This document shows, one piece after another, positions 17,255 through 27,387 of a DNA stretch of 64,000 nucleotides. Both the position numbers and the translations under genes were made by a program. The notes below the pieces were generated by a model that was not told the origin of the DNA, did not search any database, and saw nothing but the letters and a program-made list of their open reading frames with translations. The stretch comes from Psychrobacter sp. Ps6 (GTDB lineage Bacteria; Pseudomonadota; Gammaproteobacteria; Pseudomonadales; Moraxellaceae), in assembly GCF_022129235.1 (NCBI RefSeq), contig NZ_JADQAI010000005.1, forward strand, positions 123,502-187,501. Direction: 5' to 3'. Position 1 is the first letter of the stretch, and each line of letters begins with the position of its first letter.

Positions 17255-18742
17255 ATGAGCATGACCACAGCACAAGTCTTTGAGCTCGCCAGTAACCAAA
17301 AGCTTTGGGCAGGCCATCTGATTGATGCCAAAGCCTCCCTATCAGAGAAGACACTACCTAACTATAGCCCCATTGATAATGCCTGCATAGGTCACATTGC
17401 CAGCGGCAGTCAGCAAGATGTCAATACGGCAGTGATGGCTGCCCGAGAAGCTTTTGAACATGGTGAATGGCGACGGATGTCTCCTGCTGAGCGCAAATCT
17501 GTCATGCAGCGCTGGTGTCAGTTGATGGATGACCATATCGATGAGCTGGCGGCATTAGATTGTGTCGATGCTGGCAAACCCATTACAGAATGCCTTAACA
17601 CTGACCTGCCCGCTACTATCGAAACCTTTGAATGGTACGCCGAAACAGCCGATAAGGTTTTTGGCAAAGTTGCTCCGACGGGAAGTGACTCACTAGGTTT
17701 GGTCGTGCAAGAGCCTATCGGTGTGGTGGGTGCCGTGCTGCCATGGAACTTCCCTGCGCAGATGTATGCATGGAAAGTGGCGCCTGCCCTCATCACCGGC
17801 AACTCAGTCATCGTCAAACCCGCTGAACTGACCTCACTCTCAGCGTATCGATTGACACAATTAGCGTATGAGGCGGGCGTACCAAAAGCAGCTTTGCAGA
17901 TGGTCTGCGGGCTTGGTGAAGAGGTGGGAGCGGCACTCGGTCAGCATATGGATGTTGACATGGTTTCTTTTACAGGATCAACAGAGGTTGGTCGACTGTT
18001 TCTACAGTACTCTGCACAAAGCAATCTGAAAGAAGTGGTTTTAGAATGTGGCGGCAAGAGTCCTCAGATTGTCTTTGCAGATGCTGTGGTCAATGAACAG
18101 ACCATTGAACATATTTTATCTGCCGCTTTTTGGAATATGAGCGAAAACTGTAGCTGTGGTTCACGTTTACTTGTGCACTCTAGCCAAAAAGAGGCGGTAT
18201 TATCACTACTACAAGAAGGTCTGAAATCTTGGAAGGTTGGTCATCCTTACGATTCTGAGGTCGCTATTGGCCCAATGATTGAAAAAGCACATTTCGAAAA
18301 GGTCGTATCACACCTCAATACAGCCAAAGCAGAAGGAGCCAGTCTGATCGCAGGTGGTCGCATCCACGATGAGCTTGGTAGTGGTTGGTATATCGAACCG
18401 ACCGTCTTTGACAATGTCAGCCCAGATATGACGCTGTTCAAAGAAGAGGTTTTTGGTCCTCTTTTAGCGGTAACAAGTTTTGAGACCGAAGACGAGGCCA
18501 TTCAGCTTGCCAATCACAGCGACTATGGGCTTGCCGCCTCTTTTTATACTCAAAATATCCATCGAGCCTTTCGCGTGGCGTCTGCCATTAAGGCCGGTAC
18601 GGTCTCGATTAATGGTTTTTCAGAAGGAGATATTACAACGCCTTTTGGTGGCTACAAGCAATCTGGCTTTGGCGGTCGTGATAATGGTTTGGAGGCACTA
18701 TCGCAGTACACCCAAACAAAAACCGTCTGGTTAGTGAATTAA
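17255..18742 (+). CDS. 2-oxoglutarate semialdehyde dehydrogenase (aldehyde dehydrogenase family)
   Basis: The 495-residue NAD(P)-dependent aldehyde dehydrogenase shows PWNFPAQMYAWKVAPAL, the cofactor loop FTGSTEVGR, the general base Glu in LECGGKSPQ and the nucleophile Cys in MSENCSCGSR. In context it oxidises 2-oxoglutarate semialdehyde to 2-oxoglutarate, delivering hydroxyproline carbon to the TCA cycle. Closely related enzymes act on gamma-glutamyl-aminobutyraldehyde and betaine aldehyde, so the substrate is inferred from the four-enzyme set. AAAAGGAC provides the ribosome binding site. Confidence 0.87.
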   Translation: MSMTTAQVFELASNQKLWAGHLIDAKASLSEKTLPNYSPIDNACIGHIASGSQQDVNTAVMAAREAFEHGEWRRMSPAERKSVMQRWCQLMDDHIDELAALDCVDAGKPITECLNTDLPATIETFEWYAETADKVFGKVAPTGSDSLGLVVQEPIGVVGAVLPWNFPAQMYAWKVAPALITGNSVIVKPAELTSLSAYRLTQLAYEAGVPKAALQMVCGLGEEVGAALGQHMDVDMVSFTGSTEVGRLFLQYSAQSNLKEVVLECGGKSPQIVFADAVVNEQTIEHILSAAFWNMSENCSCGSRLLVHSSQKEAVLSLLQEGLKSWKVGHPYDSEVAIGPMIEKAHFEKVVSHLNTAKAEGASLIAGGRIHDELGSGWYIEPTVFDNVSPDMTLFKEEVFGPLLAVTSFETEDEAIQLANHSDYGLAASFYTQNIHRAFRVASAIKAGTVSINGFSEGDITTPFGGYKQSGFGGRDNGLEALSQYTQTKTVWLVN

Positions 18743-18802
18743 AAACTGCCATCAGCCACGCTCAAATTAGCATAACCGAAAACATTACAAGGAAGTAACG
18801 TT

Positions 18803-20251
18803 ATGGAAAATATTATCAATACTATCGTTGGATATATCTGGAGTGATGCGCTCGTCTATCTTGCATTGGGTGTCGGCATATATTTTACAGTCATGACCCG
18901 TGCTGTACAGATCCGTTATTTCAAAGAAATGATCAAATTGTTGTTCGACAAGCAAAGCTCACCGGCAGGGATTAGCTCTTTTCAAGCATTCTGTATGGCG
19001 TTATCAGGACGCATTGGTGTCGGTAATATTGCAGGGGTGGCGACTGCCATCGCAGCGGGCGGCCCAGGCGCAGTATTTTGGATGATTTCTATGGGTGTTC
19101 TGGGCGGTGCTAGTGCTTTTATCGAGTCTACTCTAGCACAGGTCTATAAACACAAAGTCGGCGATCAATACCGTGGTGGCTCACCGTTCTATATAGAAAG
19201 AGGCTTAAAACTTAAGCCCTTTGCGGTTCTCGTCGCTGTCGTCACCTGCCTATCTTATGGCGTATTAGTACCCGGCGTGCAGGCCAATACGATTGCCGAT
19301 TCTTTTAATACCGCATTTAATATACCGCCCATGGCAACTGGAATGCTGCTAGTCGTACTGCTAGGCATTATTATATTTGGTGGTGTGAAGCGTATCGCTA
19401 ATTTTGCCGGCAAAGTCGTCCCTATCATGGCTATCGGTTACATTCTCATGATGGTGATTGTATTGATTTTCAATGCGCAAAATATCCCTGCAATGCTCGC
19501 GCTTATCTTCAAAAGCGCTTTTGGAATGGATGCGGTATTTGGTGGTATGGTTGGAACTGCGATATCTTGGGGCGTACGCCGTGCGGTTTTCTCAAACGTT
19601 GCAGGTGCTGGTGAGGCCACCTTTAGCTCGGCAGCGGCAGAAGTATCACATCCTGCCAAGCAAGGTTTGGTACAGAGCTTTTCTATTTATATAGATACCG
19701 TGCTTGTTTGTACTGCAACAGCGTTAATGATTTTATCAACAGGTATGTACAACGTGGTTACTCCTGAGGGTGTAACATTGGTTAGCAACATGCCTGGTGT
19801 GGAAGCAGGAACTGCATTTACCCAAGCAGCGGTATCGACGGTCTTTAATCAGTATGGCAGTGGTTTTGTTGCAATTGCTATTTTCTTATTCGCCTTCACC
19901 TGTTTGATTGCCTATTACTATATTGCCGAGACGACTTTGGTTTATTTAGATAGTAAGCTTCGCTATCCAATGCTTAAGCATGCACTTAAGCTGATTTTTC
20001 TAATTGTTTGTTTTACAGGCAGTGTTCAGTCGATTGGTATGATGTGGGCGCTGGGTGATATCGGCTTTGGTAGTATGTGCTACTTAAACTTCATTGCTAT
20101 TCTACTTTTGAGCAAAGTGGCTTTTAAAGTCCTCAAAGATTACGACGAGCAGATGAAATTAGGCGTCAATCCTGTCTTTGATCCTAAAAAGGCTGGCGTG
20201 GACAATGCAGACTTTTGGGTCGATTACAGTCAGGAGCATGGCCATAAATAA
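18803..20251 (+). CDS. Sodium:amino-acid symporter (AGCS family)
   Basis: The 482-residue inner-membrane protein has about eleven hydrophobic segments and AGCS hallmarks: ALSGRIGVGNIAGVATAIA, a GGPGAVFWM motif and WGVRRAVFSNVAGAGEA. Members import alanine or glycine with sodium. Its place as the last gene of the hydroxyproline cluster, 60 bases after the dehydrogenase, suggests it imports hydroxyproline or a related compound, which would be an unusual substrate for the family. The gene has a good AAGGAAG ribosome binding site. Confidence 0.88.
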   Translation: MENIINTIVGYIWSDALVYLALGVGIYFTVMTRAVQIRYFKEMIKLLFDKQSSPAGISSFQAFCMALSGRIGVGNIAGVATAIAAGGPGAVFWMISMGVLGGASAFIESTLAQVYKHKVGDQYRGGSPFYIERGLKLKPFAVLVAVVTCLSYGVLVPGVQANTIADSFNTAFNIPPMATGMLLVVLLGIIIFGGVKRIANFAGKVVPIMAIGYILMMVIVLIFNAQNIPAMLALIFKSAFGMDAVFGGMVGTAISWGVRRAVFSNVAGAGEATFSSAAAEVSHPAKQGLVQSFSIYIDTVLVCTATALMILSTGMYNVVTPEGVTLVSNMPGVEAGTAFTQAAVSTVFNQYGSGFVAIAIFLFAFTCLIAYYYIAETTLVYLDSKLRYPMLKHALKLIFLIVCFTGSVQSIGMMWALGDIGFGSMCYLNFIAILLLSKVAFKVLKDYDEQMKLGVNPVFDPKKAGVDNADFWVDYSQEHGHK

Positions 20252-20409
20252 TCGATTTAGTGATAATGCGGCAAAAGTTAATGGATAAAAAGTTGTTATC
20301 AACGTCAAGCAGGCCTCCCCTATTTATGTTAAATTGCAAAAAACCATAAGGATATTACATCTAAGCTAGCCATAGTATTTTATCCATTCATTTGATAGGA
20401 AGGTCAAGG

Positions 20410-23196
20410 ATGACACTAGATAACAACGTACTACGTAAACGCACCAGCTTATTGGGTTCATTATTAGGGGATGCCATTTCTCGCCAGTCTGGTGAGCAGA
20501 CAATAGATACTATTGAAACCCTGCGTAAAGGCTTTATTCAACAGCGCCGTGAACCTAATGAGGCACACAAGCAGCAGCTCATCGACTTTATTGCGTCTTT
20601 AGACAATCAAACTTTAAAGGATGTCATACGCGGATTTTCTATCTATTTTTTTCTTGCCAATCTAAGCGAAGAGAATTACTTGCGTGAGCAACGTCATGAG
20701 CTGCGTATGCAATCGGAGCAAAGCTGGGAGGGATCGTTTCGCCGCACCTTACTTGAGTGTCGTGAACGCAATATTGAGCCCGCTCAAATGCAAGAGCTGA
20801 TTGATCAGCTAAAGTTTACGCCTGTATTTACGGCGCATCCTACCGAAGCGCGTCGCCGTACCACAATGAATATCTTACAAAGTCTGTTCGCTCACAGCGA
20901 CGCTTTAAACAACGTGTCTGAAAACAGCTTCGCCTACGAGCAAGCCAAAGAGCAAACCGCGCAAACGATTGACTTATTATGGTCGTCTGATGAAGTGCGC
21001 ACGCGCAAGCCATTGGTATATGATGAGATTAATAATGGCCTGCATTACTTTAACGCCAGTTTATTCAATGCGATTCCCAAAGTATATCGCAATATCAAAA
21101 AAGCTATTGTCGATATCTATCCAGAGCTCACAGACTATCCACTGCCTGCCTTCATGAGCTTTGGTTCATGGATTGGCGGCGATAGAGACGGTAATCCTTT
21201 TGTGACGTTTGAGACCACAGAGCTTGCTGTATTGATGCATGCGGATACTGTGCTGCGTCACTATCAAGTGCTACTCAAAAAACTGCGCCGACAGCTAATT
21301 CATAGTGACACTATTGTCACCATTTCACCTGACGTATATGCCAAAATCAAAAGTTATGATGAGCTCGATCAGCGTGTGTTTGACTATAACCTCGATGACT
21401 ATGGCAACGAGCCATATCGTCGCCTGCTTTCTTTAATCCTTACCAAGGTCAATGCCACCAATCGCCGTATCCAAAGCAAGGGCACTGACATCGAGGCTGA
21501 AAAAGATGCTTATGCCAATCCAGAAGAGCTATTAGAGGACCTGCGCATTATCCGTCAAAGTGTCACTACTCACGACAAGGCGCATGCAGATGGATTATTG
21601 CTCGATGTGATTCGCCTGGTCAAAACTTGCGGCTTTCATTTGGCAGCGCTCGATATCCGTCAAGAGTCGTCATACCATGGCGAAGTGATTGCAGATATCT
21701 TTGCCAGTGCCTCCAACCTGCCTGATTATCAAACGCTAAGCGAAACCGAACGCCAAGAGTGGCTCACACGCTTGCTACAAAAACCGGGCACGCCGCTCAT
21801 CTATACTGATAACCTGACAGACAAAACGCGTGAGCAATTGTCACTGATGAATTCTGTCGCCACCTTACGCAAACTAGTAGGACCGGCTACTTTTGGTAGC
21901 TATGTTATCTCGATGACCAACAACGCTAGCCAACTACTAGAAGTATTGCTGCTCATGCGCTTTGCAGGCTTATGTAGAGTGGATGATGACGGTCAGTTGT
22001 CTGCCGATCTCCCTGTCGCACCGTTGTTTGAGACCATCGAAGATCTCAAAAATATTGATAAAATCTTACCTGCCGTGTTAGACAATCCACTGTATCGCGG
22101 ATTGCTACAGAATACCGATAATACGCAAGAGATCATGCTAGGTTATTCGGACTCATCAAAAGATGGCGGTATCATCACCTCTGCGTGGCAGCTTTATAGC
22201 GCGCAGCAAACCATCAATAACATTGCTGAGCAATATGCTATAAAAACGCGATTATTCCATGGTCGTGGCGGTTCTGTAAGCCGTGGTGGCGGATCAACGC
22301 ACAAAGCCATTGCTGCACAGCCGGCTGGTACGTTACATGGTCAGATTAAAGTGACCGAACAAGGCGAAGTGCTCTATGCTAAGTATGCCAATACGGATAC
22401 TGCCGTGTTTGAGCTGACCATGGCAATCACGGGTACACTCAAAGCTTGCTCAACAAGATTTGTCGTGCAACCGAATGAGTTGCCAGAATATGAAGCCTTA
22501 TTTGCACGGTTAGCAGATGCTGGCGAGCAGCGTTATCGAGAGCTAACCGATCATACCGAAGGGTTTTATAAATTCTACTCCGAGGTCACCCCAGTACAAG
22601 AGATCTCGTTATTAAACATTGGCTCACGTCCTGCTCACCGCAAAAAAGGCTTGCCGAGTAAAACCACCTTGCGAGCGATTCCTTGGGTGTTTGGCTGGTC
22701 GTTAGCACGTTTCACTCTACCTGCTTGGTATGGTGTAGGTAGTGCGCTGCACAGTGTCAAAGACAACGAGATTTTGATGAAAGAGATGAATGCGCACTGG
22801 CCATTTTTTAGCGTCTTTGTCAGTAATATTGAGATGGCCTTCACCAAGGCCAATATGAATATTGCACAGGCCTATAGCCAATTATGTGAAGACGCTGTAT
22901 TGCGTGAGAAAATTATGAGCGAAGTCCTCGATGAGCATAAACTGACCTATTCAGGACTGAACTCTTTACTTGAGCAAGACTCTTTGTTGTCTAGCCAGCA
23001 AAATCTAGCTGCCTCTCTACAGTGGCGAGATGCTTATCTAGATCCCATTAACTATATCCAGATTGAGCTGTTAAAGCGTGCCAGACAACAAGATGAAGAT
23101 ACGATAGATAACAATAAATATGGCGATTTCAATGTAGAAGACTCGTTAATCCGTAGTATCAATGCACTGGCAGCGGGCTTACGTAATACGGGGTAA
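20410..23196 (+). CDS. ppc: Phosphoenolpyruvate carboxylase
   Basis: The 928-residue enzyme carboxylates phosphoenolpyruvate to oxaloacetate, refilling the TCA cycle. Signature sites are VFTAHPTEARRR (catalytic His143), the GYSDSSKDGG loop and FHGRGGSVSRGGG, and the chain ends in RNTG as in the family, where the C-terminal Gly is conserved. Length is normal (E. coli 883). I choose ATG 20410, which follows AGGAAGG; a TTG at 20392 would add six residues. It is separated from the symporter gene by about 160 bases and is probably expressed on its own. Confidence 0.96.
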   Translation: MTLDNNVLRKRTSLLGSLLGDAISRQSGEQTIDTIETLRKGFIQQRREPNEAHKQQLIDFIASLDNQTLKDVIRGFSIYFFLANLSEENYLREQRHELRMQSEQSWEGSFRRTLLECRERNIEPAQMQELIDQLKFTPVFTAHPTEARRRTTMNILQSLFAHSDALNNVSENSFAYEQAKEQTAQTIDLLWSSDEVRTRKPLVYDEINNGLHYFNASLFNAIPKVYRNIKKAIVDIYPELTDYPLPAFMSFGSWIGGDRDGNPFVTFETTELAVLMHADTVLRHYQVLLKKLRRQLIHSDTIVTISPDVYAKIKSYDELDQRVFDYNLDDYGNEPYRRLLSLILTKVNATNRRIQSKGTDIEAEKDAYANPEELLEDLRIIRQSVTTHDKAHADGLLLDVIRLVKTCGFHLAALDIRQESSYHGEVIADIFASASNLPDYQTLSETERQEWLTRLLQKPGTPLIYTDNLTDKTREQLSLMNSVATLRKLVGPATFGSYVISMTNNASQLLEVLLLMRFAGLCRVDDDGQLSADLPVAPLFETIEDLKNIDKILPAVLDNPLYRGLLQNTDNTQEIMLGYSDSSKDGGIITSAWQLYSAQQTINNIAEQYAIKTRLFHGRGGSVSRGGGSTHKAIAAQPAGTLHGQIKVTEQGEVLYAKYANTDTAVFELTMAITGTLKACSTRFVVQPNELPEYEALFARLADAGEQRYRELTDHTEGFYKFYSEVTPVQEISLLNIGSRPAHRKKGLPSKTTLRAIPWVFGWSLARFTLPAWYGVGSALHSVKDNEILMKEMNAHWPFFSVFVSNIEMAFTKANMNIAQAYSQLCEDAVLREKIMSEVLDEHKLTYSGLNSLLEQDSLLSSQQNLAASLQWRDAYLDPINYIQIELLKRARQQDEDTIDNNKYGDFNVEDSLIRSINALAAGLRNTG

Positions 23197-23712
23197 AATT
23201 AGATAAAATTGACAAGAAAACTATGATAGCTAGATGAATGTGTATTATTTAATGCACATTCATTGCATAGCCTACGAGTAATAATTTATAGCTCAGCCTA
23301 CATATCTTATCATTTCTGACATTAATCTATTGTCAGAATAATCTATTCAATCATATCTAACCCAACCCATTTTAAGAGCTAAAATAACTTATCTCTACTT
23401 ACTTTATTTTTTATAATTGCTAACAACCAACAACTATATTTTAATGTGCATTTTGTTAGTCGGACCTCAGCATTGAGTTGCATCATATCTCTCGGAAAAA
23501 CACTTTTCTCGCTAATAAAAGCATAGATATGTATACATTTGTCGTGCGCTTGGACAAAAGTTGTGCAATAATTGATTAGAAACTTTTGTTTGATTGTTTT
23601 TATAGATACTCTAAATAAATTACTTGGCTATTGACAGGTGATTGTAAGTTGCTAGAGCAGTATCCTACTTTGTATTGGAATATGTTCAAAATATACTTTT
23701 GGAGAAATTACT
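23197..23712. promoter_or_regulatory. Long control region before the pilus operon
   Basis: This AT-rich 516-base spacer has no gene. It contains an imperfect hairpin around 23234-23262 (ATGAATGTG/CACATTCAT) without a T run, which may end the ppc transcript, and a 9-bp inverted repeat ACAAAAGTT (23554-23562) / AACTTTTGT (23581-23589) that could bind a regulator of the pilus operon. TTGACA at 23631-23636 is a possible -35 but no well-spaced -10 is seen. Confidence 0.45.
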
Positions 23713-24252
23713 ATGCAATTGAAAAAACACTTAATGACCTCAGCACTTGTGGCTACTACTATCCTAGCAGGATTTTCTGCTGCTAACGCTGCGACAGCTG
23801 ATGGCACCTTCGACGTCAAACTCACGATAACTTCTTTTTGCTCTGTAGACTCATCATCTGGTGTTCAAGATATTAATTTTGGTAGCTATGCTGCAAATAC
23901 AGGTCCCACGGGAATCGCTGAACAGTCTTCAGCCAGCAATATTTCAGTCACCTGTTCCAAAGACGCACCCTATGTTATAAATTTAACACCATCCAACAAT
24001 AGCCCATCAGGGGCGGGAGCGATGACAGGCCCAGGTAGCGATACAATTAGTTATCAGTTGTCCAAAACAACAGGTGGTTCTGCTTGGGGTAATAATGGGA
24101 TCTTAAGTGCGGAAGGTGATGGTGTCTCTGGTACAGGTGCTGGATTAAGCGCCGCCGCCGATACTTATACCGTATACGCCAAGGTAACTTCTACAACAGA
24201 CGTTAAACCTGGTGACTATTCTGATACTGTCGCTGTTAGCGTGCTGTACTAA
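23713..24252 (+). CDS. Major pilin, spore-coat-U domain (archaic chaperone-usher pilus)
   Basis: The 179-residue subunit has a signal peptide (residues 1-27, cleavage after ANA) and a single SCPU domain with the conserved cysteine pair Cys43 (SFCSVD) and Cys81 (VTCSKD). The end, KPGDYSDTVAVSVLY, is typical of CsuA/B-type pilins. Such subunits assemble by donor-strand exchange into thin archaic pili used in biofilm formation on abiotic surfaces. It has an excellent ribosome binding site (TGGAGAAATT) and lies first in the operon, as expected for the most abundant subunit. Confidence 0.88.
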   Translation: MQLKKHLMTSALVATTILAGFSAANAATADGTFDVKLTITSFCSVDSSSGVQDINFGSYAANTGPTGIAEQSSASNISVTCSKDAPYVINLTPSNNSPSGAGAMTGPGSDTISYQLSKTTGGSAWGNNGILSAEGDGVSGTGAGLSAAADTYTVYAKVTSTTDVKPGDYSDTVAVSVLY

Positions 24253-24254
24253 TA

Positions 24255-25019
24255 ATGATGTTAAACGACTGTATAAGGCATACGGTGCATTATGGGCTTA
24301 TTTCTGGACTGCTATTGTTTTCTGGTGCGGTAAGAGCAAGTGGATTGCAAGTATCCCCTATATCTCTAACGTTACAAGCCAGACAAAATGCCAGTGGGCT
24401 GACTCTTAGCAATTCTGGTAACAACGTGGTCAACGCGCAAGTGCGTGTGTATCACTGGTCACAGAATAATATGCGTGATGAACTTGAATCCTCACGTGGA
24501 CTGTTAGCAAGCCCGCCTATGATTCGTTTAAATCCTGGTGAGCAGCAGCTGATTCGAATTATTAGAACTAAGACACAATCACAAGATATAGCAGCAGCCG
24601 AGGACGCATTTCGACTGCTGATTAACGAGTTGCCTGTCAAATCTGATGATAAAAAAACTGGTCTGCAATTTGTATTAAGTTATTCATTACCCGTATTCGT
24701 TCAGCCTAAAGGCACAAAAAAAATTGGCCCTAAGTTACAATGGAGCGCTCAGACACAACCTAATACCGATCAGATAAAGCTGAAAGTAAGTAATAGTGGG
24801 AATGGGCATGCTCAGCTAGCAGCCCTAAGTTTTGTGGACAATAACAACAATCTCACTGAGATTAATAAAGGATTACTAGGTTACGTTTTGCCAGGATCTA
24901 CCATGCATTGGGTGCTAAAAATATCACCAGCTACGCTAAAAAAAGGTGGAAAATTTAAGGTGTTGATGAATGGAACTCAAACAATACCCAATATCACGCT
25001 GGAAAATTTTACTCACTAA
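24255..25019 (+). CDS. Periplasmic pilus chaperone (PapD/CsuC-like)
   Basis: The 254-residue protein has a signal peptide ending near VRA and two immunoglobulin-like domains. Recognisable chaperone features are LQVSPISLTL at the mature N-terminus, the ASGLTLSNSG strand, and PPMIRLNPGEQQLIRIIR, the subunit-anchoring and G1-strand region. It folds pilins and delivers them to the usher. It starts two bases after the pilin stop, so translation is probably coupled. Confidence 0.9.
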   Translation: MMLNDCIRHTVHYGLISGLLLFSGAVRASGLQVSPISLTLQARQNASGLTLSNSGNNVVNAQVRVYHWSQNNMRDELESSRGLLASPPMIRLNPGEQQLIRIIRTKTQSQDIAAAEDAFRLLINELPVKSDDKKTGLQFVLSYSLPVFVQPKGTKKIGPKLQWSAQTQPNTDQIKLKVSNSGNGHAQLAALSFVDNNNNLTEINKGLLGYVLPGSTMHWVLKISPATLKKGGKFKVLMNGTQTIPNITLENFTH

Positions 25020-27387
25020 CCTAATCTTTCATATGATGACCATATCTATAGGTCATGCTGTAAATGGGTTTAATCCTCTAGAGGTTGACCAAAAAAGATT
25101 GTCTCAACTTGAGTTGGACAACTATAGTGATAATCCAGATACCGAGCTTGATCTGTATTTGGAGGTCACATTGAATGGCAAAAACGTGGGTTTGGTTCAT
25201 TTCATTTATGATGACAATCAACTGTGGGCGAGTACTGATGTATTACAACAGATGGGCTTTATATTACCATCTCATATCGTGACGCCAATCTCTCTCAACC
25301 GTATTCCTAATCTCAAAGTTGACTATAATCCTCGCCAGCAAATGGTAAGTATGATTGCATCAATTGACATGCTAAATTTAGACATGACAGTACATAGCAC
25401 TCATCAACATAAACGTCTAACCACCAATACATCACCTGGCATATTATTAAACTATACGCTTTACGGTACACATGACCCAAACGATGACAGTAACCTCAGT
25501 GCTTACACAGAATTACGAGCATTCAATAATTCTGGAGTGCTGAGTAGTACAGCATTAACAGCCGCAAAAAATGATACTTGGGATAGGAGTGACTGGAGCG
25601 CTCATACCGTTCGATTGGATACCAGCTGGCGCAAATCATTCCCTGACAGCCTGATTACGATGCAGGCAGGAGACATATTTACAAGTGCATTATCATGGAC
25701 ACGCCCCACCCGTTTGGGCGGTCTACAAATAGGCAGTAATTTTAACTTGCAGCCTTATATGGTAACCACACCCCTACCTTCATTTTTTGGTACAGCAACC
25801 CTACCTTCAGCGGTAGAGCTATATATAAATGGGCTTAAGCAATTTAGTACAGATGTCCCTGCAGGCCCGTTTGAATTTGATACCGTACCTAGTTTTAGTG
25901 GTGCTGGCAGAGCTCAATTAGTAGTGACTGATGCATTAGGTCAAAGTCAGACCCTCGACTTCTCTTTATATAATACACATCAATTATTACAATCAGGGCT
26001 TTCCGACTGGTCCTTTGAGATTGGAGCAGTACGTGAAGATTATGGTATTGAATCCTTCAATTATGCTGACGATATAGCTGCTAGTGGCACTTGGCGTTAT
26101 GGCGTAAATGATCGTTTTACTGCAGAAACCCATGCTGAAGCAACCTCTGGTCTCCAGAACGCTGGGATTGGTGGTACTTGGTTATTAGGGCGTACAGGTG
26201 GAGTGCTGTTTGCATCGCTGGCGGGCAGTGAGGGTCAAGGCAAAAGCGGCACACAGTATAGTGCAAGCTACTCGTGGAATAACCATCGTTTTTATGTTGG
26301 ACTCAATGCCATAGGCACTCATGGTAGCTACCGAGATATTGGTACGCAATATGGCTCGGCACCGGCCCATCGAAGTGAGCAGTTCTTAACAGGTTACAGT
26401 ACTCGGTCTATAGGAAGCTTTGGTCTCAGCTATAACCAAGTAACTTATGACCAGCAGGACGCCATACAACTTGCCAGCGCCTATTGGAGTAAAAACTTTG
26501 GTCGACGCTTGATGCTGAACGTTAACCTGACGCATGATTTTAATAACTCTGACAACAGTAGTGCAGTAATTGGGGCATCTATGGCACTGGGCCAGAACCG
26601 GTCAGCCAGTAGCAGCTTACAACAGCAAGGTAATGGCACTTTTTTTGTGGCAGATATATCGCAAGCCGAGCCTAACTCGGGCGGTGTAGGCTGGCGAGCA
26701 CAAACCCGTAATAGCGCAGACCGTAACGACATGTTGGCAGAGTTGAGCTATCTTGGGCGCTATGGACAAGTAAAAGCAGGCATTGCAACGAATGAAGATG
26801 ACCTCTCTTTTTATGGTGGCAGTACAGGATCGTTAGTTATGATGGGTGGTGGCCTGTTTCCTTCACGCAGGCTTAATAGCAGCTTTGCGGTAGTCTCCAC
26901 TAACGGTATCGCTAATGTTCCAATTCTTTTACAAAATAGTCCGATTGGCAGCACCAATAGTAAAGGGTTGCTACTAGTATCACCACTCAATGCTTATCAA
27001 GAAAATAAAATAGGTATCAACCCTATGGACTTGCCTGCCAATATGAGAATCGACAAAGTGAGCATTGATGCCACGCCAGCAGAGCAATCCGGTATGGTGG
27101 TAGCTTTAGACATCACACCAGTGAACGCGGCATCAGTTATTCTACAGGACGATAAAAATAAAGTAATACCAGTCGGTAGTACAGTAGAGATGCTTTCAAA
27201 GAAAGGTGTACCAGCAGCTATGGTTGGTTTTGATGGTGAGGTATATTTAGATATGCTGGATACACAAAATATTTTACAAGTAACCACGCCTGACAGTCAG
27301 GTTTGTCATGTTAGCTTTGAATATCACAGTGACCATAATGATATTCCACTCATTGGTCCGTTCGTCTGCGATGAGGTACAAAAATGA
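24970..27387 (+). CDS. Outer-membrane usher of an archaic chaperone-usher pilus
   Basis: The 805-residue usher begins inside the chaperone gene (50-base overlap) at ATG 24970, after AAGG, and carries a signal-like N-terminus. Its plug and barrel regions show family motifs such as LYINGLKQFSTDVPAGPFEF and GAGRAQLVVTDALGQ, and the chain ends with a cysteine-bearing segment (CHVSFEYHSD). It forms the pore through which subunits cross the outer membrane and polymerise. Length fits the sigma/archaic ushers. A later start would remove the signal peptide, so the overlapping start is preferred. Confidence 0.9.
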   Translation: MELKQYPISRWKILLTNLIFHMMTISIGHAVNGFNPLEVDQKRLSQLELDNYSDNPDTELDLYLEVTLNGKNVGLVHFIYDDNQLWASTDVLQQMGFILPSHIVTPISLNRIPNLKVDYNPRQQMVSMIASIDMLNLDMTVHSTHQHKRLTTNTSPGILLNYTLYGTHDPNDDSNLSAYTELRAFNNSGVLSSTALTAAKNDTWDRSDWSAHTVRLDTSWRKSFPDSLITMQAGDIFTSALSWTRPTRLGGLQIGSNFNLQPYMVTTPLPSFFGTATLPSAVELYINGLKQFSTDVPAGPFEFDTVPSFSGAGRAQLVVTDALGQSQTLDFSLYNTHQLLQSGLSDWSFEIGAVREDYGIESFNYADDIAASGTWRYGVNDRFTAETHAEATSGLQNAGIGGTWLLGRTGGVLFASLAGSEGQGKSGTQYSASYSWNNHRFYVGLNAIGTHGSYRDIGTQYGSAPAHRSEQFLTGYSTRSIGSFGLSYNQVTYDQQDAIQLASAYWSKNFGRRLMLNVNLTHDFNNSDNSSAVIGASMALGQNRSASSSLQQQGNGTFFVADISQAEPNSGGVGWRAQTRNSADRNDMLAELSYLGRYGQVKAGIATNEDDLSFYGGSTGSLVMMGGGLFPSRRLNSSFAVVSTNGIANVPILLQNSPIGSTNSKGLLLVSPLNAYQENKIGINPMDLPANMRIDKVSIDATPAEQSGMVVALDITPVNAASVILQDDKNKVIPVGSTVEMLSKKGVPAAMVGFDGEVYLDMLDTQNILQVTTPDSQVCHVSFEYHSDHNDIPLIGPFVCDEVQK

